Below, piece by piece: positions 53,057 to 62,828 of a stretch of DNA of 64,000 nt. The translations under genes and the position numbers were made by a program. The stretch covers positions 78,898 to 142,897 of the forward strand of contig NZ_MDJR01000007.1 in NCBI RefSeq assembly GCF_001730685.1. The letters are read 5' to 3'. Numbering within the stretch: the stretch's first letter is position 1; each line of letters starts with the position of its first letter. Under the pieces are notes generated by a model. That model saw only the letters and a list, made by a program, of their open reading frames with translations, was not told where the DNA came from and did no database searches. Origin of the DNA: Caloranaerobacter ferrireducens (GTDB taxonomy: Bacteria; Bacillota; Clostridia; Tissierellales; Thermohalobacteraceae).

Positions 53057-54688
53057 TTAATCTCCTAAAAGAATACTGATATCTAGTAATTTCTGCTGTA
53101 ATTCTATAAGTTTATTTTTCAAATTATCATAATCTTTTTTTAATATTTCTTCATCAATAATTTTCTCAGTATTAGCAATTAAAACTTCAAACTGATTATA
53201 TACTTCTTGTAGTTCTTTTTTAATATTTTCTTTCTTTTTAAGAGGCTCTAATATTTCACCTTGATAAATCTTTGTTTCATTATCCTTAAATTCATATATA
53301 TATCCTATATTTGGTACGACAGTATCGACCTTATAAGTTTTCTTAATTAATTCTGCTAAGGCATTAGCAGATTGTTCTTCACCATGGACTACAAAGATTT
53401 TTTCAGGGAATTTTTTAAATCCTTTTAACCAGTCCATTAGGCCTTTTTGGTCAGCGTGACCAGAGAAGCCTTCAATACTATATATTTCTGCTAAAACTTT
53501 TATTTCTTCACCTAGTATTTTTACTTTTTTTATACCATCTTTAAGCATTCTGCCTAAAGTACCTTCTGCCTGATAACCTACAAATATAACGCTATTTTCT
53601 TTTTTCCAAAGATTATGTTTAAGATGATGTCTAATTCTACCAGCAGTACACATTCCACTAGCTGAAATTATAACCTTTGGATAATTATATTCATTCAGCC
53701 GCATAGATTCTTTCTGATCATTAACAAAATGAAGATTTTCAAATTCAAATGGATTATCTCCGCTTAGTATGAGTTCTTTAGCTTCATCATCAAAGCAATA
53801 TGGGTTCTCTTTAAAAACTTGAGTAGCTGAAACTGCCATTGGACTGTCAACATAGATAGGTATTTTCTTATATGTTTCTATGATGTCTAAATTCTCATAA
53901 TAATTATTTAATTCATAGATTAATTCTTGAGTTCTTCCTACAGCAAATGAAGGGATAATAACTGTACCACCTCGCGATGTGGTTCTATTTATTATTTCTA
54001 TTAATTTATTAGCTCTCTCAGTAACACTTTCATGTAGTCTATCACCATATGTTGATTCTATAATTAAATAGTCAGCTTCTTCTATAAGTTCTGGATCTCT
54101 TAGTATAGGTTTATTTTTCATTCCTAAGTCACCAGAATAAACTATTTTTACTGTTTTGTTCTTCTCAGTAATCCATAGCTCTATTATTGAAGAACCAAGC
54201 AAATGACCAGCATCTCTAAACCTGACTTGAATATTTTCACTTAAATTAATTTTTTGGTCATATAAAATAGGTTCAAAGTAATTTAAACTTATATTAGCAT
54301 CTTCAACTGTATATAGAGGCTCAATAGGAGCTTTACCAGCACGCAGGCGTTTTTTGTTAAGCCATTTTGTATCTGATTCTTGTATATGACCACTATCTAA
54401 AAGCATAATTTTACATAAATCATAAGTTGCTTTTGTACAAATTATTTTGCCTTTAAAACCCTCTTTTACTAATTTTGGAATTCTACCACTATGGTCTATA
54501 TGAGCATGACTAAGCAAAACAAAATCAATTTCAGAAGGATTGTATTCAAAATCCTTGAAATTTAGTTTTTCTAGTTCTTCACTACCTTGAAACATACCAC
54601 AATCGATTAAAATTTTGTGTTTATCTGTTGTAATCAAATGATTAGAGCCTGTTACAACTTCAGCAGCTCCATAAAAATGTATTTTCAT
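53057..54688 (-). CDS. Metallo-beta-lactamase/beta-CASP ribonuclease family protein
   Basis: A protein of 543 residues: MBL motif SHAHIDHSG (HxHxDH), DAGHLLGSS, YSGDLG, then beta-CASP motifs IIESTYGDR, GGTVIIPSFAVGRTQEL, SASGMCTAGRI and FSGHADQKGL. It resembles YSH1/RNase J-like RNA-processing enzymes. A C-terminal extension of about 80 residues is coiled coil (KKEL, EVYNQFEVLIANTEKIIDEE). The ATG at 54688 has AGGAGGAGTGG upstream. It is cytoplasmic and monocistronic. Confidence 0.9.
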   Translation of the reverse strand: MKIHFYGAAEVVTGSNHLITTDKHKILIDCGMFQGSEELEKLNFKDFEYNPSEIDFVLLSHAHIDHSGRIPKLVKEGFKGKIICTKATYDLCKIMLLDSGHIQESDTKWLNKKRLRAGKAPIEPLYTVEDANISLNYFEPILYDQKINLSENIQVRFRDAGHLLGSSIIELWITEKNKTVKIVYSGDLGMKNKPILRDPELIEEADYLIIESTYGDRLHESVTERANKLIEIINRTTSRGGTVIIPSFAVGRTQELIYELNNYYENLDIIETYKKIPIYVDSPMAVSATQVFKENPYCFDDEAKELILSGDNPFEFENLHFVNDQKESMRLNEYNYPKVIISASGMCTAGRIRHHLKHNLWKKENSVIFVGYQAEGTLGRMLKDGIKKVKILGEEIKVLAEIYSIEGFSGHADQKGLMDWLKGFKKFPEKIFVVHGEEQSANALAELIKKTYKVDTVVPNIGYIYEFKDNETKIYQGEILEPLKKKENIKKELQEVYNQFEVLIANTEKIIDEEILKKDYDNLKNKLIELQQKLLDISILLGD

Positions 54689-54804
54689 TCCCACTCCTCC
54701 TAACATAAATAAAAATATATATAATATATACCCACTTTATATATAATTTAAATTGAAAATATATGTTTTTAAATGAATTATATGTATTTTTAGGGGTAAT
54801 ATAT

Positions 54805-54909
54805 AACAAAACCTTCTATTCAATTTATAAGGATAATTTTGCCCACATCCATAAACAGAAATTATATTCAAAATTATTTACTGCTTAATAAGGAATATTA
54901 TAAAAAAAA
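54805..54909 (+). repeat. Dispersed structured repeat, copy E (diverged short form)
   Basis: AACAAAACCTTCTATTCAAT at the start, GATAATTTTGCCCACATCCA in place of the second hairpin arm, AACAGAAATTATATTCAAAA, and AATAAGGAATATTATAAAAA at the end. It lies between the nuclease gene and the pel operon. Confidence 0.65.
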
Positions 54910-54936
54910 TAGAAAAAACTGAATGGGGGATATAAA

Positions 54937-55860
54937 GTGAAAGTTCTAGTTACAGGTGGTGCTGGATTTATTGGATCTAATTTAGTTGATAAATTATTAG
55001 CTTTAAATCATGAAGTTGTAGTAATTGACAATTTATATACAGGAAATAAGGAATATATAAACCCAAAGGCTAAATTTTATAATATGGATATTCGGGGAAA
55101 AAATATAATAGAAGTATTTGAAGAAGAACAATTTGATATAGTATATCATTTAGCTGCTCAAGTAGATGTAAATAGATCTATAATTAATCCTAAGTTTGAT
55201 AGTGATATTAACATAGCTGGTATAATAAATATTTTGGACAATTGTATGAAATATAATATAAGAAAGATTATTTATTCCTCATCAGCGGCTATTTATGGTG
55301 AACCTAAATATTTGGGAATTGATGAAAAACATCCGATAAATCCAGTTTCTTTTTATGGATTATCTAAATATACAGCAGAAAACTATATAAAGTTATATAG
55401 CAAATTGTACGGATTTAAATATACTATTTTACGATATGCAAATGTGTATGGTATAAGGCAGAATAAAAAAGGAGAAGGGGGAGTAATAGCGAAATTTATA
55501 GATATGATGTTAAACAATGAAATCCCTATTATATATGGTGATGGAACGCAAACAAGAGATTTCATTTTTGTCGATGATGTAATAGAAGCTAATATTCTTG
55601 CTATGGAGAGAGGAGATAATGAAATACTAAATATAGGTTCAGGAGAAGAAATATCAGTAAATGATCTGCTTAATATGCTAAAGAAAATTTTCAATATCCA
55701 AATAGAGCCTTTATTTAAATCTGAGAGAAAAGGAGATATTAAACATTCATTTTTTAATATAAATAAAGCATACAAAAGTATAGGTTGGAAACCAAAATAT
55801 TCTTTATATAATGGATTAATAAGGACTGTAAATTTTTATAGGAGTGGTTTTTTTGAATAA
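54937..55860 (+). CDS. galE: NAD-dependent sugar epimerase (GalE-like), pel operon
   Basis: A protein of 307 residues, extended SDR family: NAD loop VTGGAGFIGSNLVD, DNLYTG, HLAAQVDVNRS, the SSSAAIYG and YGLSKYTAENY catalytic segments (Ser, Tyr, Lys). It probably interconverts UDP-glucose/galactose or UDP-GlcNAc/GalNAc; GalNAc is a component of Pel polysaccharide, so that role fits the operon. The GTG start has GGGGGA upstream. It overlaps pelD by a few bases. Confidence 0.88.
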   Translation: MKVLVTGGAGFIGSNLVDKLLALNHEVVVIDNLYTGNKEYINPKAKFYNMDIRGKNIIEVFEEEQFDIVYHLAAQVDVNRSIINPKFDSDINIAGIINILDNCMKYNIRKIIYSSSAAIYGEPKYLGIDEKHPINPVSFYGLSKYTAENYIKLYSKLYGFKYTILRYANVYGIRQNKKGEGGVIAKFIDMMLNNEIPIIYGDGTQTRDFIFVDDVIEANILAMERGDNEILNIGSGEEISVNDLLNMLKKIFNIQIEPLFKSERKGDIKHSFFNINKAYKSIGWKPKYSLYNGLIRTVNFYRSGFFE

Positions 55861-57094
55861 AAAAAAGTTAAGATATTGTTTGATAGAGACTATCATTATA
55901 GATTTTATTATATTTATTGTATTTTATAGGTTAAGTCCGGTCAAAGATAATTTTCTTACATTAAATTTGCATCCACTTCTTATAGTTACTTCAATGATAG
56001 CACTTAGGTACGGTAATTATTTAGGGCTTATTAGTGCGACAATTTCCTCTTTGGTTTATGTGTATGTTTATTATTTACTAGGTAAAGACCTTTATATATT
56101 TTTGATTGATTTTAGTTACTATAAGTTTTTGTTAATGTTTTATTTATCTGCTGTAATTTTAGGAAGATTTAAGGATAATTATGAGTTTAGGCTAAAAAAT
56201 ATGGATTTGGAGTTTGATTTGTTAAAGAAGAATTATGATGAATTACATGAATTATATGAGAAATGTACATTCATTAGAGAGCAAATGAAAAAGCAGATTA
56301 TTGGTGCTCAGTACAGTATAATTTCATTATTTGAAGCAGCATCTTCGTTAGTTAAGCTCAATCCAGAAGAAGTGTATACAGAAACTTTAGGTATTTTATC
56401 CAAGTTTTTAGGAGCAAGAAGTATATCTATTTATACTGTAGATGATAGACAGGAATATTTGAGATTAAAAATTAAAGTTGGAGATTTTACTGAAATAAGA
56501 AATTCTATAAAAGTAGATGAAGATGAATGTTATAAGCTTTTAATTTTTGAAAAAAAGGTTATTAAGCATGATATAAATTGTCAGGACAATTTTCCTATAA
56601 TGTCTGCTCCATTGATAAAAGACGACAAAGTTATAGCGATAATAAATATAGATGAGATGAATTTTGAAGAGGTTACTGATTATTCTTATAATCTATTTAA
56701 AGTAATTGTAGAGTGGATAAATAAAGCATTAGTTAGTGCTATAGAGATAGAAGAAGATATAAATAAAGATTATTATTATTATGATGGTACTCGTATTATG
56801 AAGTTTGATAGATTCATTCAAAGGTTGGAAGAAGAGAAAAAGCGAAAAAGCAAATTTAAACTTGAATATTGTTTACTTGCCTATAAGAGGAATGAAATAG
56901 ATTTAAATATTTTGGACATTAATTTCAGACAGATATTAAGAAAAACAGATGTAATAGGTTATGATGATGAAAATGATATTGTATATGTGTTACTGCCAGC
57001 AACAAAAACTAAAAATCTAGATTTAATTAATGAAAAGATATTAAATATATTTAATTATAAATTAGAGTTTGTTGACAAAATAAATTATTTATGA
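55853..57094 (+). CDS. pelD: PelD-like c-di-GMP receptor of the Pel complex
   Basis: About 413 residues: four N-terminal helices (to about residue 105), a coiled coil, a GAF domain (about 150-285) and a degenerate GGDEF domain. RKTD (56939-56950) matches the c-di-GMP inhibitory-site motif RxxD, and exactly five residues later the GGDEF position reads DENDI, so it should bind but not make c-di-GMP. The TTG at 55853 is chosen because AGGAG lies eight bases upstream and overlaps the galE end. It would gate Pel synthesis. Confidence 0.85.
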   Translation: MNKKKLRYCLIETIIIDFIIFIVFYRLSPVKDNFLTLNLHPLLIVTSMIALRYGNYLGLISATISSLVYVYVYYLLGKDLYIFLIDFSYYKFLLMFYLSAVILGRFKDNYEFRLKNMDLEFDLLKKNYDELHELYEKCTFIREQMKKQIIGAQYSIISLFEAASSLVKLNPEEVYTETLGILSKFLGARSISIYTVDDRQEYLRLKIKVGDFTEIRNSIKVDEDECYKLLIFEKKVIKHDINCQDNFPIMSAPLIKDDKVIAIINIDEMNFEEVTDYSYNLFKVIVEWINKALVSAIEIEEDINKDYYYYDGTRIMKFDRFIQRLEEEKKRKSKFKLEYCLLAYKRNEIDLNILDINFRQILRKTDVIGYDDENDIVYVLLPATKTKNLDLINEKILNIFNYKLEFVDKINYL

Positions 57095-57132
57095 AAATTA
57101 AGTTTGTCTACAGTCTGACTGGAGAGGGTAAA

Positions 57133-58959
57133 ATGAAAAACCGGAAAAATCTAGTTTTTATATTAATAATAATTTTGATGTCAGCTATTTTGATTCAAGT
57201 ATTTAGAAGTGAGATTTTAGAAAGTGTTTTTAGAATAAGGCAAAAACAAAAAACTATTGATTTTAAGTATATAAGCACTGAAATACCAGATAGCTGTAAT
57301 AAAATATTAGTACTTTTCTCTAAAAAAGATAAGGGGTCGAAAGATTTATTTAATAATATTTTCCATACATTCAGAATGGCAAAATTGAATTGTGAGTACT
57401 TAAAAATAGATTCAGATAAAGTGACAGAAGAGGTAAAAAGGTTAAAATATGATGATTTATTAGTTATAGGCACTGAAAGAGTATATGAATTAAAAAATTA
57501 TAAAAGTATTTTAGAGTATGTAAATAATGGGGGTAAGGCAGTATTTTTAGTAAGGGAATATTTTCCTGTGTTTGATGAAATGGTAGGGATAGTACAAAAT
57601 AGAGGCTTTTTAAATGATATCATTGCAGGGTATAAGTCTACGGCAAAGTTTTTCCCTGGGTTAGATGAGATAGAAATAAAAGATAAAAAAGTATCAAATT
57701 CTATTTTAGATGTAGATTTAGACAAAGATGTTAAAGTTTTAGCTGTCGCAGAAAAACGACCGATTGTATGGATACATGAATATGGAAAAGGGAAGGTACT
57801 ATATGTTAATTCGACCTTACTGATGGATAAAGCAAATAGAGGTTTACTGCTTCAGTATACGGCATATATAAATGATTATTTTTTAACAACTATATTTAAT
57901 GGGAAAATAGTTGATATTGATGATTTTCCAGCACCTATAAAATCAGGTAGAGATGAGATTATATATAATCATTATCACATGAACAATCGACAGTTTTATA
58001 GAAATATTTGGTGGTCTTTTTTATACAATTTAGCTAAAAAGTATAATTTGAAATATACTGGACTTGTTATTGGAACATATTCTAATGATACTATGAGTCC
58101 AATAAGGAAACTAAATAAGCAGGAGCTAAATGATATAAAATATTTCGGAAGAAAATTAGCTGAGCTTAATGGAGAAATAGGAGTACATGGTTATAATCAT
58201 AATTCATTGGCTTTGGAAGGGCAAATGGAGTTTGAAAAATACGGTTATATACCGTGGGAATCTTTGGAAACAATGGAAGAAGGCCTTAAGGTATTAAAGG
58301 ATGAGCTTGAAAAACTATTTGGTGATGTTAAGATTCTTACTTATGTACCACCTTCTAATATAATTTCGAGGGATGGTAAAATTGCAGTAAAAAAAGTATT
58401 TAAAGATGTTAAAGTTTTTGCAGGATTATATACTGGTGAAAAAGAAAAAGGTGTGTTATATCAGGAGTTTGGAAAGGACCCTGATATGCCAGATACTTAT
58501 GATTTTCCTAGAATAAGTGCTGGATACCGTTATGATGAAAAATTGATGTGGGATATTTATAACGGTATTGCTCATTATGGGATATTTAATCATTTTATAC
58601 ATCCTGATGATTTGTTGGATATAAAAAGATCTAAGGGTATGACATGGAGAGAAATGGAGAAAAATTTTGAACGGATTATTAAAGAGGTGTATAATAACTT
58701 TCCATTTCTAGTTCCTATGACTGACTATGAGGCATATATCAATTATTTGAAATTAGAAAAATTAAAAGTTTATACAAAAAAAGTTGATAATACAATTTAC
58801 ATATATTATGAAAATGGAGTTGTGCCAATATATCATTTTTTAAGGTCTAAAGAAAAGGTAAAAAGAGTAGAAGGTGGTTATTGTAAGCTGATAGATAATG
58901 ACAGGAATTTATATTTAATAGAGGGTAGGAGTCCTGTAGTGAAAGTTGTTTTGGAATAG
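57133..58959 (+). CDS. pelA: PelA-like polysaccharide deacetylase (DUF2194 type)
   Basis: A protein of 608 residues with an N-terminal signal anchor (about 6-24), a DUF2194/flavodoxin-like region (about 40-240) and a carbohydrate-esterase-4-like domain. The metal triad candidates are D261/D263/D264 (DIDDFPAP) and H352/H356 (GVHGYNHNS), with TYVPPSN and FNHFIHPDDLLD further on. It deacetylates the polymer outside the cell. The ATG at 57133 with GGAGAGGG is preferred over 57091. Unlike Pseudomonas PelA there is no separate hydrolase domain that I can see. Confidence 0.8.
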   Translation: MKNRKNLVFILIIILMSAILIQVFRSEILESVFRIRQKQKTIDFKYISTEIPDSCNKILVLFSKKDKGSKDLFNNIFHTFRMAKLNCEYLKIDSDKVTEEVKRLKYDDLLVIGTERVYELKNYKSILEYVNNGGKAVFLVREYFPVFDEMVGIVQNRGFLNDIIAGYKSTAKFFPGLDEIEIKDKKVSNSILDVDLDKDVKVLAVAEKRPIVWIHEYGKGKVLYVNSTLLMDKANRGLLLQYTAYINDYFLTTIFNGKIVDIDDFPAPIKSGRDEIIYNHYHMNNRQFYRNIWWSFLYNLAKKYNLKYTGLVIGTYSNDTMSPIRKLNKQELNDIKYFGRKLAELNGEIGVHGYNHNSLALEGQMEFEKYGYIPWESLETMEEGLKVLKDELEKLFGDVKILTYVPPSNIISRDGKIAVKKVFKDVKVFAGLYTGEKEKGVLYQEFGKDPDMPDTYDFPRISAGYRYDEKLMWDIYNGIAHYGIFNHFIHPDDLLDIKRSKGMTWREMEKNFERIIKEVYNNFPFLVPMTDYEAYINYLKLEKLKVYTKKVDNTIYIYYENGVVPIYHFLRSKEKVKRVEGGYCKLIDNDRNLYLIEGRSPVVKVVLE

Positions 58960-58967
58960 GTGATATA

Positions 58968-59933
58968 ATGCGAGTATTTGAGTTTATTATGTATTTAATA
59001 TTAACAATACTAGATGCTATAATTTCAATTAATTACTTTTTCTTTCAAAATATAACTTTTAGTGCATTAGTGTTTTTGCATATAGTTTTTGTTTCTATAT
59101 TATTTATTTTTAGTAAAAAAGTTTTTAAAGATTCAAAAGCACTGCCTTTTTATATTGCTTTATTTTTACCTGGTGTAGGCATGATTTTTATTACAGCTAT
59201 AAATATTATGTTAGAAAGTTATGCGATGAAAAATGGTTTAATAAAAGAATATGAAAAATATGTTCATTATAAAAATGAATTAGGGAACATAAAGAAAATA
59301 AATTTTAATAAAGAATTGAACGTGTTAAGTATGTATGATAAATTGAAACATTCTCCAAGCAGTGAGAAAAAAGAAGCAATAATAGAGTTGATTGATAATG
59401 ATATAGAAATAAAAGTAAATATTTTAAGAACTGCTTTATTAGATAAAGATCCTGAGGTAGTTCATTATGCTGCATCTACTCTTAATTTATTTGAACAGGA
59501 GTATGAGAGAAAGTTATTTAACCTAAAACAAAAGTATATAGAAAGCAATGAGATAAATACTTTGGTAGAAATGATTGAACTATACGATAGCTATATTAAT
59601 TCAGGTCTTTTAGGCGATGAATCTTTAGAAGTTTATTTAAATGAGTATTTAAATCTATTAGAAGATAATATAGACAGGTTTAATGATAATTATGAAATTT
59701 TGCTTAAAATGATAGATGTTAATATTAAATTAAGTAAATTTGATGACTGTTTTTATATAATAAAAAGGCTTTTTGAGAACTTTTCTCCAAGATTTGAGAC
59801 ATATTTCTACTTAATGAAGATTTATTATAATTTAAAAAACTATAAAATGGTTTCAAATATAGCTAAAAATATTAAAGAATTAGAAATTAAGATACCTGAA
59901 AAATACGAGGGAATAATAGATTACTGGTTATAG
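58968..59933 (+). CDS. pelE: PelE-like membrane scaffold protein
   Basis: A protein of 321 residues: three N-terminal helices (to about residue 85), then a helical repeat region of HEAT/TPR character (DKDPEVVHYAASTLNLFE, KMIDVNIKLSKFDDCF, YLMKIYYNLKNYKMV). Position between pelA and pelF and this topology match Gram-positive PelE, which assembles the PelD-PelF-PelG membrane complex. It is eight bases after pelA. Confidence 0.75.
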   Translation: MRVFEFIMYLILTILDAIISINYFFFQNITFSALVFLHIVFVSILFIFSKKVFKDSKALPFYIALFLPGVGMIFITAINIMLESYAMKNGLIKEYEKYVHYKNELGNIKKINFNKELNVLSMYDKLKHSPSSEKKEAIIELIDNDIEIKVNILRTALLDKDPEVVHYAASTLNLFEQEYERKLFNLKQKYIESNEINTLVEMIELYDSYINSGLLGDESLEVYLNEYLNLLEDNIDRFNDNYEILLKMIDVNIKLSKFDDCFYIIKRLFENFSPRFETYFYLMKIYYNLKNYKMVSNIAKNIKELEIKIPEKYEGIIDYWL

Positions 59934-59945
59934 GGAGAGAGAATA

Positions 59946-61358
59946 ATGGAAGTATGTATTATATCAGAAGGTTCTTATCCGTATATTCCTGGTGGAGTTG
60001 CGTCCTGGATACATCAACTGGTTACAGAAATGAAGGAGATAAATTTCAAAATACTTTCAATAATGCCTTCTGAAGACGAAACATTGAAATATAGATATGA
60101 TGTACCTGAAAATGTTATAGAGATAAAAACAGTATATTTAAATGGTTATCATAATATATCGCCCAAAAAAAGAAAGAGAGAACCTCATATTAATAAAGAT
60201 AAGTTGAAGGAATTGGAAGAATTTTTAAGATTTAATAAAGATGTAAATTGGGAAACAGTTATTGGTATTATGGCTAATAGAAAGAAAATGGGAGATTGTG
60301 TAGAGTTTTTAAAAAGCCAAACCTTTTGGAATATACTGCTTAATTTATATCAGGAGAAATATAGACATGAAGATTTTAATAGATTTTTTTGGACTATGAG
60401 ATCGATGTTTTTGCCTATGATAAATATCATTCAGACAGAAATACCGAAAGCTGATATATATCATTCAGTGTCAACAGGCTATGCTGGATTATTAGGAGTA
60501 GTTTCGAAAGTAAAATATAAGAAACCATTCATATTAACTGAGCATGGAATATATGCTAGAGAGAGAGAAGAAGAAATTATTAAATCAAAATGGGTACAAG
60601 GTATATATAAAAGTATTTGGATTAATTTTTTCTACTTTATTTCAACAGGTGCTTATAAGGCAGCTGATAGAGTTATTTCTCTATTTGAAAGAAATAGAAA
60701 CATACAATTAGAACTTGGTTCAGAGAAACATAAAACTATAGTAATACCAAATGGTGTTGATATAAAAAGATATAAAGTAAAAAAAGAGAAACATGAAGGA
60801 TTTAATATAGGTGCAATTTTAAGAATTGTTCCTATAAAAGATGTAAAGACATTGATTAGGGCTTTTAAAATAGTTAATTTGAAAATTCCTAATTCAAAAT
60901 TATATTTAATAGGTCCTTATGATGAAGATAAAGAGTATTATAATGAATGTTTAAATTTGATTAAAACTTTAAAATTGAATAAAAATGTAATTATAACAGG
61001 AAGAGTAGATATAAAAAATTATCTTCCTAAGATGGATGTTTTGGTATTAACATCAATTTCAGAAGGTCAACCTTTAGTTATATTGGAAGGCATGGCTTCA
61101 GGTATACCTATTGTTGCGACTGATGTTGGTTCATGTAGGGAGTTGATTGAAGGAACTAAAAAAGATGATATAGGACTTGCAGGTATTGTGACTAAACCAG
61201 TATCTCCAAATGAAACTGCAGATGCAGTTATAAGAATCTTGAAAAATGAAAAATTGAGGCAGCAAATGAGTTTGAATGGAAGGAAAAGAGTAGAAAGATA
61301 TTATACAAAAGAAAAGCTGATATCGAGATATTCTGAAATATATTATGAATTAAGGTGA
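59946..61358 (+). CDS. pelF: PelF glycosyltransferase
   Basis: A protein of 470 residues, GT4/GT-B. It opens ISEGSYPYIPGGVASWIHQL, which is diagnostic for PelF, and has TEHGIYARERE, ILRIVPIKDVKTLIRAFK, and the C-terminal EX7E-like block SEGQPLVILEGMASGIPIV. It polymerises the Pel polysaccharide from UDP-sugars in the cytoplasm at the PelD-E-G complex. Confidence 0.93.
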   Translation: MEVCIISEGSYPYIPGGVASWIHQLVTEMKEINFKILSIMPSEDETLKYRYDVPENVIEIKTVYLNGYHNISPKKRKREPHINKDKLKELEEFLRFNKDVNWETVIGIMANRKKMGDCVEFLKSQTFWNILLNLYQEKYRHEDFNRFFWTMRSMFLPMINIIQTEIPKADIYHSVSTGYAGLLGVVSKVKYKKPFILTEHGIYAREREEEIIKSKWVQGIYKSIWINFFYFISTGAYKAADRVISLFERNRNIQLELGSEKHKTIVIPNGVDIKRYKVKKEKHEGFNIGAILRIVPIKDVKTLIRAFKIVNLKIPNSKLYLIGPYDEDKEYYNECLNLIKTLKLNKNVIITGRVDIKNYLPKMDVLVLTSISEGQPLVILEGMASGIPIVATDVGSCRELIEGTKKDDIGLAGIVTKPVSPNETADAVIRILKNEKLRQQMSLNGRKRVERYYTKEKLISRYSEIYYELR

Positions 61359-61362
61359 TTAA

Positions 61363-62820
61363 ATGGCAGGCATAGGATTCGTTTTGAAAAAACTGTTTAA
61401 AGAGGAAATGTATTTAAAACGCACAAAGGCTTATATATATTCTGCTTTAGTTTCTGCTGGACCATGGATTGCCGCAGTTATTACTGTGAATATATTACTT
61501 TTTTTAACCGATTATTATTTTGATGATATTGCTCAAAGAGATTTATTTATGGGGACTATTGTATATAGTTTTGTTTTTTCTCAGATTATTACTGCTCCAT
61601 GGCAAATTATTATTACAAGATATATATCTGATAAGCTTTATATTAAGGATTACGGATATATACGTGCTTCTTTTAAGGGAATAAGTAAAATTATAGCGTG
61701 TTTAAGTTTCATGATAGCTTTTGTTTACTATTACAATAAGGATTTACCTGTTTATTATAAGTATATGTCGCTTTCACTTTTTGTTTTGATTTCTTTAATA
61801 TGGATATTAATGGTTTATTTGGGTGCAGTAAAAAATTACTTAATAATATCCAAGGCATTTATTTATGGGGGATGTATATCTGTTATTCTTACAATTGTTT
61901 CAATATATTATCCTATACCTTTTAAGGAGTACAGTATAGCAAGTAATATTTTACTAAGTTACTTGACAGGAATAATGTTTACTTATCTTATATTGATGTA
62001 TAGTTTTTTGACGACTTTCTTTTATGGAAACAATTTTGAATTTGATTTTATTAGTTACATAAGCAAACTACCTAGCTTATTTTATATTGGACTTTTTTAT
62101 ACATTAGGGCTTTGGATTGATGATATTATGATGTGGTATAGCCCGTTAGGAGTAGATATTTATGAAACGTATAAATATGCACCGCTTTACGATAGTGCTG
62201 TTTTTCTAGCTTATTTAACAGTAATCCCAACAATGATATTATTTATGGTATCTATTGAAACGGAATTTTACGATAAATATAAAAAATACTACGGATTAGC
62301 AGCAAAGGATGGTACATATGAACAGATTGAGATTGCAAGGCAAGAAATGGAGCGTTCTATAAACAGACAGTTAATATATACAATGGAAACTCAGACTATA
62401 ATAACTTTAACTATTATAGTTTTATCTAGCAAAATATTTGCTTTTTTAGGTGTACCTCTTATAGTAAGGGACATATTTAGAATAAGTGTTTTAGGTTCAT
62501 TATGTAATGTTTTTGTATTGCTTATAATACTTATACTTTTATACTTTGAAATGAGAAAGCAAGCTCTATTTGTATCTTTAATGTTTTTATTATCAAATGC
62601 TGCTTTTACTTATTATTTTATACCTAAAGGAGTAAAATTCTATGGTTTTGGCTATTTTTTAGGTTCATTTATTACACTGATTGCAGCTATAATAATTCTA
62701 ATATATGTTGTAAGAAGAATCACTTATTATACTTTTGCTATGCAGCCATTATTTAAAGCAAAAGAAAAAGGTATTTTTATCTGGCTAGCTGATATATTGA
62801 ACAAAAAAGGTAGTTTTTAA
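61363..62820 (+). CDS. pelG: PelG polysaccharide export membrane protein
   Basis: A protein of 485 residues with about 12 helices. It opens MAGIGFVLKKLFKEEMYLKR, the conserved PelG start, and has SAGPWIAAVITVNILLFL and the YTLGLWIDDIMMWYSPLG segment typical of the family. It is a MOP-flippase-like protein thought to move the polymer across the membrane. It ends the pel operon; no clear terminator follows. Confidence 0.92.
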   Translation: MAGIGFVLKKLFKEEMYLKRTKAYIYSALVSAGPWIAAVITVNILLFLTDYYFDDIAQRDLFMGTIVYSFVFSQIITAPWQIIITRYISDKLYIKDYGYIRASFKGISKIIACLSFMIAFVYYYNKDLPVYYKYMSLSLFVLISLIWILMVYLGAVKNYLIISKAFIYGGCISVILTIVSIYYPIPFKEYSIASNILLSYLTGIMFTYLILMYSFLTTFFYGNNFEFDFISYISKLPSLFYIGLFYTLGLWIDDIMMWYSPLGVDIYETYKYAPLYDSAVFLAYLTVIPTMILFMVSIETEFYDKYKKYYGLAAKDGTYEQIEIARQEMERSINRQLIYTMETQTIITLTIIVLSSKIFAFLGVPLIVRDIFRISVLGSLCNVFVLLIILILLYFEMRKQALFVSLMFLLSNAAFTYYFIPKGVKFYGFGYFLGSFITLIAAIIILIYVVRRITYYTFAMQPLFKAKEKGIFIWLADILNKKGSF

Positions 62821-62828
62821 TTTTATAT

